A DNA stretch of 64,000 nt from contig CM025853.1 in NCBI GenBank assembly GCA_003952965.2, positions 16,571,324 to 16,635,323 on the forward strand. Reading direction: 5' to 3'. A program made the translations under genes and the position numbers. Positions 55,235 through 64,000 of this stretch are shown one piece after another. This stretch comes from Morella rubra (lineage: Eukaryota > Streptophyta > Magnoliopsida > Fagales > Myricaceae). How positions within the stretch are numbered: the first letter of the stretch is position 1; each line of letters starts with the position of its first letter. The notes beneath the pieces were generated by a model that saw only the letters and a list, made by a program, of their open reading frames with translations, had not been told where the DNA came from and ran no database searches.

Positions 55235-58200
55235 TGATGTAAACCTCGCCAAGAATAACGAGACCCAACAACAAAAGGGAAACCCAAGATCGTTCTAGGA
55301 CTGATTCAAATGGAAGACCTCGACCCGTTGTTTATGAAAACAAAACCTCGGTATAAGGAAGACGCCACAAACGGTGATGGAAATTCCGTTTGATAAGTCA
55401 AGTTGAACGCCACGGGAAATCCCGATAAGTTCGAGTAGTTCTTCAAAGAACCAAAGAGAATATGTCACGCCCCGAACGCTAGCTCAGTGAGGCTAATGAC
55501 AGCCGCGAGCATTCCCAACAAGGAACACTCCAGCGTTACTAAATTCTTGCAGCGGAATATTTCTCATTCAGAGAATTCTTGCAGCGAAAATATCATAATA
55601 CCTAAATTTTTTTTTTTAAACTTTATATCGCTAGCGATTAACGTGCATACGAAACATTAGAACCTATTTCTAACACTTGCATCTCGATCAATAACTTGAA
55701 GTAATTACAACACAGTCTCAAAATACCAATCGGTTAAAAACCTTAAACTTTACTAGGCCGAATAACCCATGACCACCACACAACGGAGGCTCATGTCGGC
55801 TCTTCCAAAAATTATATCTAATCCTTTAATGAAACAACAAAAAGGGAAGAGGACATTCTCGTCGGTCCCTCTTCTAGATTTCCCACCTGAAATGTTGTCT
55901 GGAATGGTACAATTTAAAATTGTGAGTCGAAAGACTCAGTAAGGGTTTATATGCAATAAATAATGCATGTCTTGCATAAATCATGAATGTACATTGATGC
56001 TTGCATATGCATGAGACAATGTACTTGATCTTGAAAAACATTTCTTGCTTGAAAATATTTCTTTCTTGAAAACCTTTCTTTCTTGATTTGGCTACTTATC
56101 ACGCTCCATTTACCCCTGAAGTCAGGGTTGTGCGTTCCTTTCGGAACTATTCCCTTTTTCCCTTGGGAACACATCATTTGGTTGAGCTAGCCCTTGTTGT
56201 GGCCCCAGGCCTGATGGCTAGACTCAACCCTTGGAGGTTCACACCTTCTTGCAAGCATCCTTCGGTGTGATTGCACATACCTCGGGACCTACCCATCCTT
56301 CTCTCATTCGTCCTTCGGAGTGGGTGCCCCTTAGGAATCATCCATCCTTCTTGCATTCGTCCTTCAGAGTGGATGTCCTATCTTATTGGTACGGTACCGA
56401 CCATCTTATTTTCCCTTTAACTTGACTTGTGATAACATACTTATCATTTTTCATTTGCACAAAGAAACTTATGCAAATGCTCATGTCATGTCATGCTTGA
56501 TAATGCCATGCTTGATAATGAGAAATCATAATACTCCTCATGCTTTCATTTGCACAAAACTTTCTTTTTCATTCAAGAAAATCATGCAAATGCTCGTGTC
56601 ATGCCATGCTTGATATGCTTATTCATAAATACTTTTCATGCTGTGTATCATTCCAGTTTTTCGGAAAAACGTAAGTTTCTACTTACAAATTCCGCTTACC
56701 TCTGTCCACTTGAGCGAATGGCAGCACCTTGCCTACAATTGATTCATACTAAAGTTATTCATAGGCTTACTAAATGTATAGAGTAGTCACTCAATTATTC
56801 ACAACTCATCATACAAAATCACCACCCATATTGTTTGACTTATCAATGGTGACCCTATAATGCAAATGTTATTCTAAGGATGCCGAAGCCATAAGAATTG
56901 GATTCTAAACTGATCCTTACACAAATTTTCATAACATATCAAAATTCTAAGTAATTTGAAGCTCATTTGCTACTCAAAACCTTCACCCGAAAATACAAGC
57001 TGCTGAGGACGTCCAAGCGGGCAGCCCCGACGTCTCCAACTTAAAAATTCATAACTTCAAAATCATGGCTCCAAATTACATGAAATTTATTCTGAAATAT
57101 TCAGCTTTCATAGGTCAAGATTGGGGGTAAAATTCACAACAGCAGGATTTACTATACATTTTCACAAACACTTCTTATTAGGCGAAAATCCTACAACAAC
57201 GCTGTTGCTGATTCCAGCTCGGCCCTCCATTTTCAAAATACTACAACTCATTCATTTTACCTCTAAATCACACGAAATTTATCTTAAAATGTTCCTCTTC
57301 CTTAAACTTAAAATTCAAGACCAACCTTGTAAAATTTGGACTTAAAATGATCTCTCAAAAGGTATTCGAAATGAGCTAACATTCCGGACGTGCAAGGCTG
57401 CTGGCAGCTTGACGTCCGGGCCTTGAACAATGCATATCTCACTCAATAGTTATCGGAATCATCCAAGGTATGGCTTAAAATCTTCCTATTTCCTAGGCCT
57501 TCAATCTAGGATCCTCTTAAGATCAAGGGATAAGCACAAGTGCATCAGAACACACTCCAAATTCGAGCCTTGAAATCTGCAGAGATTAAATTTCAGCAAC
57601 AACAATGATCTTCTCAACCTTCCAAACCTCCAACAATCAAAACCCTAATCTCTTCATGTCACAACCAACATCCAAGGCTAATTTAACATCTCATAACAGC
57701 AACCATTCTCTCACATTCTTCCCACTTTTACAACTCCAATTCAAAGTTTACAACAAAACCATGATTCCATCTTCATCAAGCTAAAACTATTGCATTTACC
57801 CATTTCTTTTGGACTTTTTATCAAACACCTAAGGTGCATTATTGGTCCTCTTGCATATTTTCAGATCTGACCATATATCTAACACTTAGGGCTTGGTGGT
57901 TCTGAACAAGACTAACATGCATAAACCTAATACATCAAACCAATAAATTCGGTCATACACACACCAACCGATTTCAGCCCTCTTTTAAGCTTTTTATCAA
58001 ACACTTAGGGTTCATAAATGGTTTCTCTTGAGTATGATTTTCCAGATCTGGCCACATTTTCCATGGTTTCATGTACAATCTATACTACCCTTTAAACTTA
58101 CTAGATCTATACTTTCTTCAAAGGAACACACATGAACACAAGGAGAAAACCAAACAATATCACAACCAACAACCATTAAAAGAAATATAACAACCAACAA

Positions 58201-59378
58201 CTATTAAAAGAAGGAAGAAGAAAATGGGAAAGAAATGGGGCTGGTCGGCCAACAAGGGCCGAAATTCCTCACCTCCCTCTCTCTCTCCTTCTTCTTTCTT
58301 CTTCTTCTTCTTCTTGCGGGTGGGTGCTAGGGCAAGTGTTTTGAAAATGCGGTAGAGGAAGAGAGGGGGTGGTCTTATGCGTGAAATGCAAGGGCTTGGG
58401 GGAAGGAAATGACAATTCTGCCCTCCCCCTCCCCTTTTTCTCTTCTCCCATGTGAGCCTCCATTCTCCCTTCATTTCCTTTTTTCTTTTATTTCCTTTAT
58501 TTTCTGCTACTAAATAAACTACTCTAACATGCCTTTCTAAGTTTATTTCTAAGTCTCACACATTTTCAAAATTAAAGCCCTAATTAAATTCTTCCAAATA
58601 TTGTAACTCAGGGACATAATTCATCAATAAAATGATTAGCCTAATTATCTCAATTACTCAATTTTAACAATTGCAAATAATATAACATTTAAATTGCTAG
58701 CTTAAAACTCATAAAACGCTAGGGGAAAATTCCACCTAGACATAACTTTAGATTAATTTAACCATACATACATTTCTCAAAATTAGAGTAATACGTACTT
58801 AAGTAGTCATAATTCTTTTACAATGATAGAAATAAGGTCGGGGTCTCACAGAATAAATCCTCACATGTTGATTAATCAATGTCTGCCGAATTACAAAGCA
58901 AAGGCTCCTATTTAAAGGCTAAACGTTACAAGGAAAATAACCCTAACAAGGAAACCTAATTAAACCCGAAATTAGATAAGGAAATAAAGCCTAACACGCC
59001 TAAAACAAAACACACTAAAAAGGCAATAAAAGTTGGCGCCTACAAGAGCCAAGAAAGGAAACAAAATGGCGCCTAAAAAAAAAGAACCAAAAGGAAAAAT
59101 TAGGCGCCTAATTGGAAAAGGGCGCCTAATTGAGTCTTCTAGAATATTTCTTGCCAATTTGAGCTTAGCCTTAACCGGATCCTTCTAGAACTTGAATCAT
59201 GTTGACAATCCTTTGTGTTCACGTGGATCTGTTCAATGGGCCTCCATGAATTTGCTTGAGCCCATGCCTCTTGAATTAGCCCGTTGAGTACATCTTTAAA
59301 CTTCTTGGCTCGTGCCCTCGTAACCGGCCCAATTGGGACTTGAACGGATCCTTCGAAATGGTGCCTTGATTTCCATCA
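55235..59378 (-). mobile_element. Gypsy A 3' LTR, split by a T LTR
   Basis: Net 751 bp once 55463-58850 and one TSD are removed. The element strand reads TGATGGAAATCAAGG...GGTTTACATCA. The tract ttcccctcctctt (59379-59391, a polypurine tract on the minus strand) touches it. It encodes the pol C-terminus (GNQGT...), which has lost frame with the GPVTRARA-like end. Confidence 0.9.
55463..58850 (-). mobile_element. 3.4-kb solo LTR (family T) inside gypsy A
   Basis: tgtcacgcccc...ggggtctcaca on the plus strand, so the element strand reads TGTGAGACCCC...GGGGCGTGACA; 3388 bp with the TSD gaata at 55458-55462 and 58851-58855. The ends and layout resemble 42500-46228, with a CT/CTT tract at about 58276-58316 matching the GA tract there. 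A block of short direct repeats around cattcgtccttcggagtgg is at 56270-56375. It holds no gag, pol or primer-binding site. Open frames (such as 58160-58474 minus) fall in low-complexity sequence and are not taken as genes. Confidence 0.8.
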
Positions 59379-60590
59379 TTCCCCTCCTCTTGAAAAGGAT
59401 TTGCCCTCAAATCATCACCTACATCAAAAGGACTCAAATCAGTAACATTAAAAGTGGCACTTACATTGTACTCACCAGGTAAATCTAGCTTGTAAGCGTT
59501 GTCATTGATGCGCTCGAGGACTTGGAAAGGACCATCCCTCTTGGGAGCAATTTGGAACGTCTTTTCGCCGGGAATCTTTCTTTTCTCATATGCAGCCAAA
59601 CCCAATCTCCGGGTTCAAAAACTATCTTGTGACGTCCCTTGTTGGCTTGTTTTGCATACTGCTCCGTTCGTCGCTCAATGTTGAGTCTTGCTTTCTCATG
59701 AATCTGTTTAACAAAGTCAGCTTTCTTTTTGCCATCTAAATTAACATGCTCAGTCAAAGGCAAAGGAGATAAATCCAATGGAGTTAAAGGATTAAACCCA
59801 TATACAATTTCAAATGGCGAAAATTTAGTAGCAGAATGAACAGCTCTATTATAAGCAAACTCAACATGTGGTAAACATTCTTCCCATGTTTTGATATTCT
59901 TTCTAATGATCGCCCTCAATAAAGTAGACAAAGTCCTATTGACTACTTCAGTTTGACCATCAGTTTGTGGATGACAAGTAGTGGAAAACAATAGCTTAGT
60001 ACCTAGCTTACACCACAAAGTTTCCAAAAATAGCTCAAGAACTTAGCATCTCTATCCGAAACAATTGTCCTAGGCATGCCATGTAATCTCACAATCTCTC
60101 TAAAGAACAAATCAGCAACATGCGAGGCATCATCCGTTTTGTGACATGGAATAAAATGTGCCATCTTAGAAAATCTATCCACAACCACAAAAATTGAATC
60201 TCTTCCACGTTTAGTCCTAGGCAATCCTAACACAAAATCCATTGAAATATCAATCCAAGGCTCACTAGGAATGGGTAAAGGAGTATACAAACCGTTGGGC
60301 TGCACTTTGGATTTAGCTTGCCTACATGTGACACATCTACCACAAATTCTTTCAACATCCGTTTCATGTGAGGCCAATAGAAGTGTTCTTGCAAAATAGC
60401 TAAAGTTTTTGCAACTCCAAAATGTCCCATTAACCCTCCACCATGTGATTCTTGCACTAATAACTCCCTCAATGAACAATTAGGCACGCATAACTTATTC
60501 TCTCGAAATAGAATCCATCAAGCCTAAAGAACTTACCACATGCAATTTTCTCACAAGCCCTATATTCCTCACAAAATTCGTGGTCATCAG
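59276..60590 (-). pseudogene. Gypsy A integrase
   Basis: Read leftward from about 60590. The zinc finger region is [20 protein letters not shown], with the cysteines of CGRCVTC in an adjacent frame. [20 protein letters not shown] supplies the first Asp at about 60255. [13 protein letters not shown] (about 60050) supplies the second, and [16 protein letters not shown] and [20 protein letters not shown] follow. The tail has [13 protein letters not shown], then a frame shift near 59560 to [20 protein letters not shown] and SPFDVGDDLRANPFQEEGND. Shifts near 60480, 60010 and 59560 split an otherwise well-kept domain. It still contains the segment deleted at 34161. Confidence 0.9.
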
Positions 60591-62394
60591 CGTATAAATT
60601 TTTAATATGCTCAAAACCAAGCAATTTTGCATCAAGTGTGGAGAGTAATGCATACCTGCGAGAAAGTGCATCGGCTACCACATTCTCCTTACCTTGCTTA
60701 TACCGAATGACGTATGGAAACGTCTCAATGAACTCCACCCAACGCGCATGCCTTTTGTTTAGCTTGTGTTGGCCCTTCAAGTGTTTCAAGGACTCATGAT
60801 CGGTGTGAATCACGAACTCCTTAGGCCATAGGTAGTGCTGCCACGTCTCTAAAGCACGAACCAATGCATACAACTCCTTATCATAAGTTGGGTAGTTTAA
60901 GGCTGCCCCGCTTAATTTCTCGCTGAAATAAGCAAGTGGTCGTCCTTCTTGCATAAGTACTGCGCCAATGCCAATACCTGAAGCATCACATTCAATTTCA
61001 AACGTTTTGGAAAAGTTAGGTAAAGACAATAAAGGAGCATTGGTCAGCTTCTCTTTAAGTAATTGAAACGCCTTCTCTTGCTCGTCTCCCCATCGAAATC
61101 CAACGTTCTTCTTGATCACTTCGGTAAGTGGTGCGGCTATGCTACTAAAGTCCTTCACGAAGCGCCGGTAAAAACTAGCAAGTCCGTGAAAACTACGAAC
61201 ATTACCTACACTCGTGGGACTCGGCCACTCTTTGATTGCACGTACCTTCTCTTCATCAACCTGTATACCTTGGGAACTAACAACAAATCCCAAAAATACA
61301 AGCTTATCGGTGTAAAAAGTACACTTCTTCAGATTAGCAAACAACTTTTCTTTCCTAAGCACATCTAAAACAGATTTCAAATGTACTACATGATCGTCCA
61401 CGTTTTTGCTATAAATGAGTATATCATCAAAGTAAACAACAACGAATCTACCTATAAATGCACGCAAAACATGGTTCATAAGTCTCATAAAGGTGCTCGG
61501 AGCATTAGTCAATCCAAAAGGCATAACTAACCATTCATACAAACCATATTTTGTTTTAAAGGCGGTTTTCCACTCATCTCCTTCTTTTATCCTAATTTGA
61601 TGATAACCACTCTTTAAATCAATTTTAGAAAATATGCAAGAACCATGCAGCTCATCTAACATATCATCTAAGCGAGGAATAGGATGACGATACTTTACCG
61701 TTATGTTGTTGATGGCTCGGCAATCAACGCACATTCTCCACGTCCCATCCTTCTTAGGTACAAGTAAAACCGGGACCGCACATGGGCTCATGCTCTCCTT
61801 CACGTGCCCTTTCTCCAACAACTCACTTACTTGCCGTTGAAGCTCCTTTGTCTCCTCGGGATTGCTCCTATAAGCTGGTCGGTTTGGAATTGTTGCACCG
61901 GGAACAAAATCGATTTGATGTTCAATCCCTCGGATTGGAGGTAACCCATGTGGTGTTTCCTCGGGGAAGACATCCTCATATTCCTGCAAAAGAGAAACAA
62001 TAGAACTAGGCAAAGCAAGGTCAAGTTCGTTAGTGTTTAAAAATGCCTCTTTGTACAAAAGTACAATCATCGGCTGATTTGAAAGCATCGCTCGCTTGAT
62101 CTCACTCACTTTTGCATAGAAATTCTTTTGTTTTCTCTCTGATTTTCTCTCAATGGCCGAACCTTGATTTTCTCTCTCTTTTTTGTCGGCCTCTCTCGGA
62201 TTTTCACTCTCTCTCTGATTTTCACTCTTTTTCTTTTGCTCACTCTCCTTTTGCAATCTCACTTGATCCTCATATACTTGCTGCGGTGTCAATGGTACAA
62301 GAGTGATTGGCTGTTGATTAAGTACAAAAGAATATTTGTTCGTAAAGCCATCATGCTTCACATGTCTATCGAACTGCCATGGAGGCCCTAGCAA
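60469..62394 (-). CDS. pol: Gypsy A reverse transcriptase/RNase H, 641-codon open frame
   Basis: The longest intact frame in the window. It begins in the C-terminal protease segment ([19 protein letters not shown]) at the deletion junction, so its first Met is not a true start. Then come a K/E-rich linker, RT with [38 protein letters not shown], the catalytic YFDDILIYS box, and [11 protein letters not shown]. RNase H has [49 protein letters not shown] and ADALSRR. It ends with [14 protein letters not shown] at the start of integrase, just before a frameshift. All RT and RNase H catalytic acids I can identify are present. It cannot be expressed as an element because leader and gag are missing. 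Confidence 0.93.
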   Translation of the reverse strand: MLGPPWQFDRHVKHDGFTNKYSFVLNQQPITLVPLTPQQVYEDQVRLQKESEQKKKSENQRESENPREADKKERENQGSAIERKSERKQKNFYAKVSEIKRAMLSNQPMIVLLYKEAFLNTNELDLALPSSIVSLLQEYEDVFPEETPHGLPPIRGIEHQIDFVPGATIPNRPAYRSNPEETKELQRQVSELLEKGHVKESMSPCAVPVLLVPKKDGTWRMCVDCRAINNITVKYRHPIPRLDDMLDELHGSCIFSKIDLKSGYHQIRIKEGDEWKTAFKTKYGLYEWLVMPFGLTNAPSTFMRLMNHVLRAFIGRFVVVYFDDILIYSKNVDDHVVHLKSVLDVLRKEKLFANLKKCTFYTDKLVFLGFVVSSQGIQVDEEKVRAIKEWPSPTSVGNVRSFHGLASFYRRFVKDFSSIAAPLTEVIKKNVGFRWGDEQEKAFQLLKEKLTNAPLLSLPNFSKTFEIECDASGIGIGAVLMQEGRPLAYFSEKLSGAALNYPTYDKELYALVRALETWQHYLWPKEFVIHTDHESLKHLKGQHKLNKRHARWVEFIETFPYVIRYKQGKENVVADALSRRYALLSTLDAKLLGFEHIKNLYADDHEFCEEYRACEKIACGKFFRLDGFYFERISYACLIVH

Positions 62395-62398
62395 TTTG

Positions 62399-62469
62399 CC
62401 CGTGCTCTCGTAACCGGCTCAATTGGTACTTGAACGAGATCCTTCGAAATAGTGCCTTGATCTCCATCA
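62399..62469 (-). mobile_element. 71-bp remnant of gypsy A 5' LTR
   Basis: cccgtgctctcgtaaccgg...gatctccatca, the first 71 bp of the LTR in element orientation. It matches 59310-59378 and abuts the TSD aaagc. The break at about 62395-62399 (caatttg) joins LTR base 71 to the end of protease. Confidence 0.88.
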
Positions 62470-63398
62470 AAAGCTCAATAAAGTGCAAGAAGACAAGATT
62501 CTTGAATGAGACCTAAAGTTTGGCAAGTAGGAGCTCAAGCTTTCTTGGTAGGTGCGGTCTTCCCTCTTCTTCAAAGCACTTCTCTCTCTAGAAATTAGGG
62601 CAAGTGTAATAGCAAGTGTGTTGCCTCTTCTTCAAGAAATCTCTCTCTTTGGAGGCTAGGTCCTCAATGAAGAGCAAGAGGAGAAGATTCAACAATGAAA
62701 GCTTTTGTCTTGAACGAATCAGCAAGTGATTTCTTTAGATTTTGCTTTCTCTCTCTTTGGGAGGATGGATTTTGAATGATGATGCAAATTCCTTGCTTCT
62801 CTCTCCATCTCATTCTTCTTATAGCCCCTAGGTCTTCAACGGTCATCAAGTAGCTTTATTGTACCATTGGAGGGGTTCCAAAGTCTTTTTGAAACCATTT
62901 TGGATGATCTGGCGTCGTTCCAGGATTTCTGCAAATTCGCACCATGTGTCGACAAATTGATAGTATGTGCTGACACATTAAAACTTGGCCTGAAATTTTG
63001 CTCTCGGGAGACAGTGCAATGTGTCGACACATTGATGGTATGTGTTGACACATTAAAACTTGGCCTGGAAACATGCTCTCGGAGAGTGCAATGTGTCGAC
63101 ACATTTAATGTGTCTAACACACATCAATGCTGAAGACAAAATTTAGCTTCTTGAAAGTGTCCAATCCATTCCAACACATCTTTAAACACCTACAATATGA
63201 AAAATTGATCTTATCAACTTGTGTGATGGTGTTCAATCCACTTAGAAATATTTTTGTGAGATAACCTCTGTCCTTTGAAATATATCTTAGAAAAGTGGAT
63301 TGACAATGTAAAATCTAAAATCCTTCAAAACTTAGAATTTTGTTATCATCAAAATCAATTATGGATTGTTTGCAAAACAACCTTGGGCTAACAATTAT

Positions 63399-64000
63399 GG
63401 AATCTAATTTGTAAACTAATTAAAATGGACAATTTCATGTCTACCTTTTGCTCTATAATTCTTCTATTTGTCTTTTTGCATCATTTTGTTCGATATTAAG
63501 TTATGTGATTTTGTACTGATTAATTTGGACTGTTTTTGATTTATGTCTTGGTCTATAACTCATCCATTATTCTACTTGCTTCATTTTCTTCAACATAGGG
63601 GTATCTAACTTTTAAACCAATTAATTTGGAAATTTTTCATTTGCCATTTGGTCTTTAACTCTTCCGTTAATCAATTTGCTTCGTTTCATTAAATGTTAAG
63701 TTATATTATTTTTTAACTAATTAATTTGCAACATTTTTCATTCATCTTTTTGTCAACAACTCTTCCATTAAAGTATTTGCTTCAATTTCTACAAAACTAA
63801 GGTATCTATTTTTTAAATAAAAATTAAAATGGACAATATTTCGACCTTTGGGTCGAGAATTCTTTTATTAATCTGTTTGCATCATTTCCATATTAAGTTA
63901 TGTAAACTTAAACTAATTAATTTGGACAATTTTTTATTTATGTCTTGGTCTATAACTCTTCGTTATTCTATTTGCTTCATTTTCTTCAACATTAAGGTAT
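63399..64000. repeat. Tandem array of ~100-bp units, continuing off the window
   Basis: Direct continuation of 49941-54643 on the other side of the solo LTR, about six units. The block marker gcatcatttccatattaag recurs at about 63881. The array is cut by the window end, so the host copia's 3' LTR must lie further right. Confidence 0.93.

Larger units (their letters stand above)
55235..62469 (-). mobile_element. Gypsy A element with intact ends, internally deleted
   Basis: Left end tgatgtaaacctcgcc, right end gatctccatca, with the 5-bp TSD aaagc at 55230-55234 and 62470-62474. The target is readable in the uninterrupted LTR at 16640-16670. On the minus strand it has a 71-bp remnant of the 5' LTR, then jumps to the end of protease, then nearly complete pol, the polypurine tract and a full 3' LTR that is split by a T LTR. 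Leader, primer-binding site, gag and most of protease are missing. Confidence 0.92.
54649..63393 (-). mobile_element. Solo copia LTR inserted in the array, itself interrupted
   Basis: Left end tgaaagtctaaataac, right end cttgggctaaca, so the element strand reads TGTTAGCCCAAGG...GTCTAAATAAC...TTCA. Net length is about 1.5 kb after removing gypsy A. The TSD is attaa at 54644-54648 and attat at 63394-63398 (one mismatch), in array sequence that joins across it. gtgtcgacac motifs lie at 63021 and 63093, with tgtcgaca at 62946 and degenerate copies between. The TATA counterpart is near 62817. The LTR end appears slightly changed (tgaaag against tgtgag). Confidence 0.88.

Noticed and set aside
58160..58474. 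104-codon minus-strand frame rich in Gly, Arg and Lys
   Set aside because: It is low-complexity coding across a CT-rich tract inside a T LTR, with no recognisable domain.
1..64000. tRNA, rRNA or other RNA genes
   Set aside because: The only tRNA-like words are the primer-binding sites, which are short complements of initiator-Met tRNA. No cloverleaf or rRNA segment was seen.

Overview
The window is repeat-rich plant DNA, most likely from a flowering plant and probably a eudicot. It holds no complete host gene. Nearly all of it is LTR retrotransposon sequence, nested several layers deep: a Ty1/copia element with an extra 3' ORF (SIRE/Maximus-like by inference), two related Ty3/gypsy families called A and B here (CRM-like by inference), and 3.4-3.7 kb solo LTRs called T here (Tekay/Del-like by inference). 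A tandem repeat of about 100 bp is also present. Primer-binding sites match the 3' end of initiator-Met tRNA (TGGTATCAGAGC), the insertions are bounded by 5-bp target-site duplications (TSDs), and the polyproteins carry numerous stops and frameshifts.

Layout. 1-2545 is the end of one contig: a decayed gypsy A fragment between two 175-bp direct repeats, then low-content sequence with one possible host exon on the minus strand. 2546-3545 is a 1000-N scaffold gap. 3546-21650 is a reverse-complement mirror of roughly 21745-37500. The mirror is close to identical near its centre (about 21.7 kb), falls to about 95% near 12.7 kb and about 85% near 12.5 kb, and is badly scrambled and 30-40% longer from 12.6 kb down to the gap. 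I read this mainly as a fold-back artefact at a contig end, although a real inverted duplication cannot be excluded for the inner part.

25817-64000 is one host copia element on the plus strand, cut by four primary insertions. Each has a TSD, and the copia sequence rejoins when the insertion is skipped. They are (1) a solo gypsy A LTR on the minus strand that contains a gypsy A element on the plus strand, 29258-36275, TSD gtatt; (2) gypsy B, 38512-47332, TSD agtag, which itself carries a solo A LTR (39133-39826, TSD tcttg) and a T LTR (42500-46228, TSD gattt); (3) a solo copia LTR, 48326-49636, TSD aaaat; and (4) another solo copia LTR, 54649-63393, TSD attaa/attat, interrupted by gypsy A on the minus strand (55235-62469, TSD aaagc), which is in turn interrupted by a T LTR (55463-58850, TSD gaata). 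Host copia parts in order are LTR, PBS, gag, protease, integrase, reverse transcriptase, RNase H, an acidic extra ORF and a tandem array running off the window end. Upstream of its 5' LTR lie a similar array and a polypurine tract, so that LTR also looks like the 3' LTR of a preceding copy.

How the parts relate: gag packages the RNA, protease matures the polyprotein, RT/RNase H copy it from the tRNA-primed PBS and the polypurine tract, and integrase inserts it with a 5-bp duplication. None of the copies here appears able to do this alone. The gypsy A and B polyproteins read through the polypurine tract into the 3' LTR, as described for CRM centromeric elements. Together with the satellite-like array this suggests, but does not show, a centromeric or pericentromeric location.
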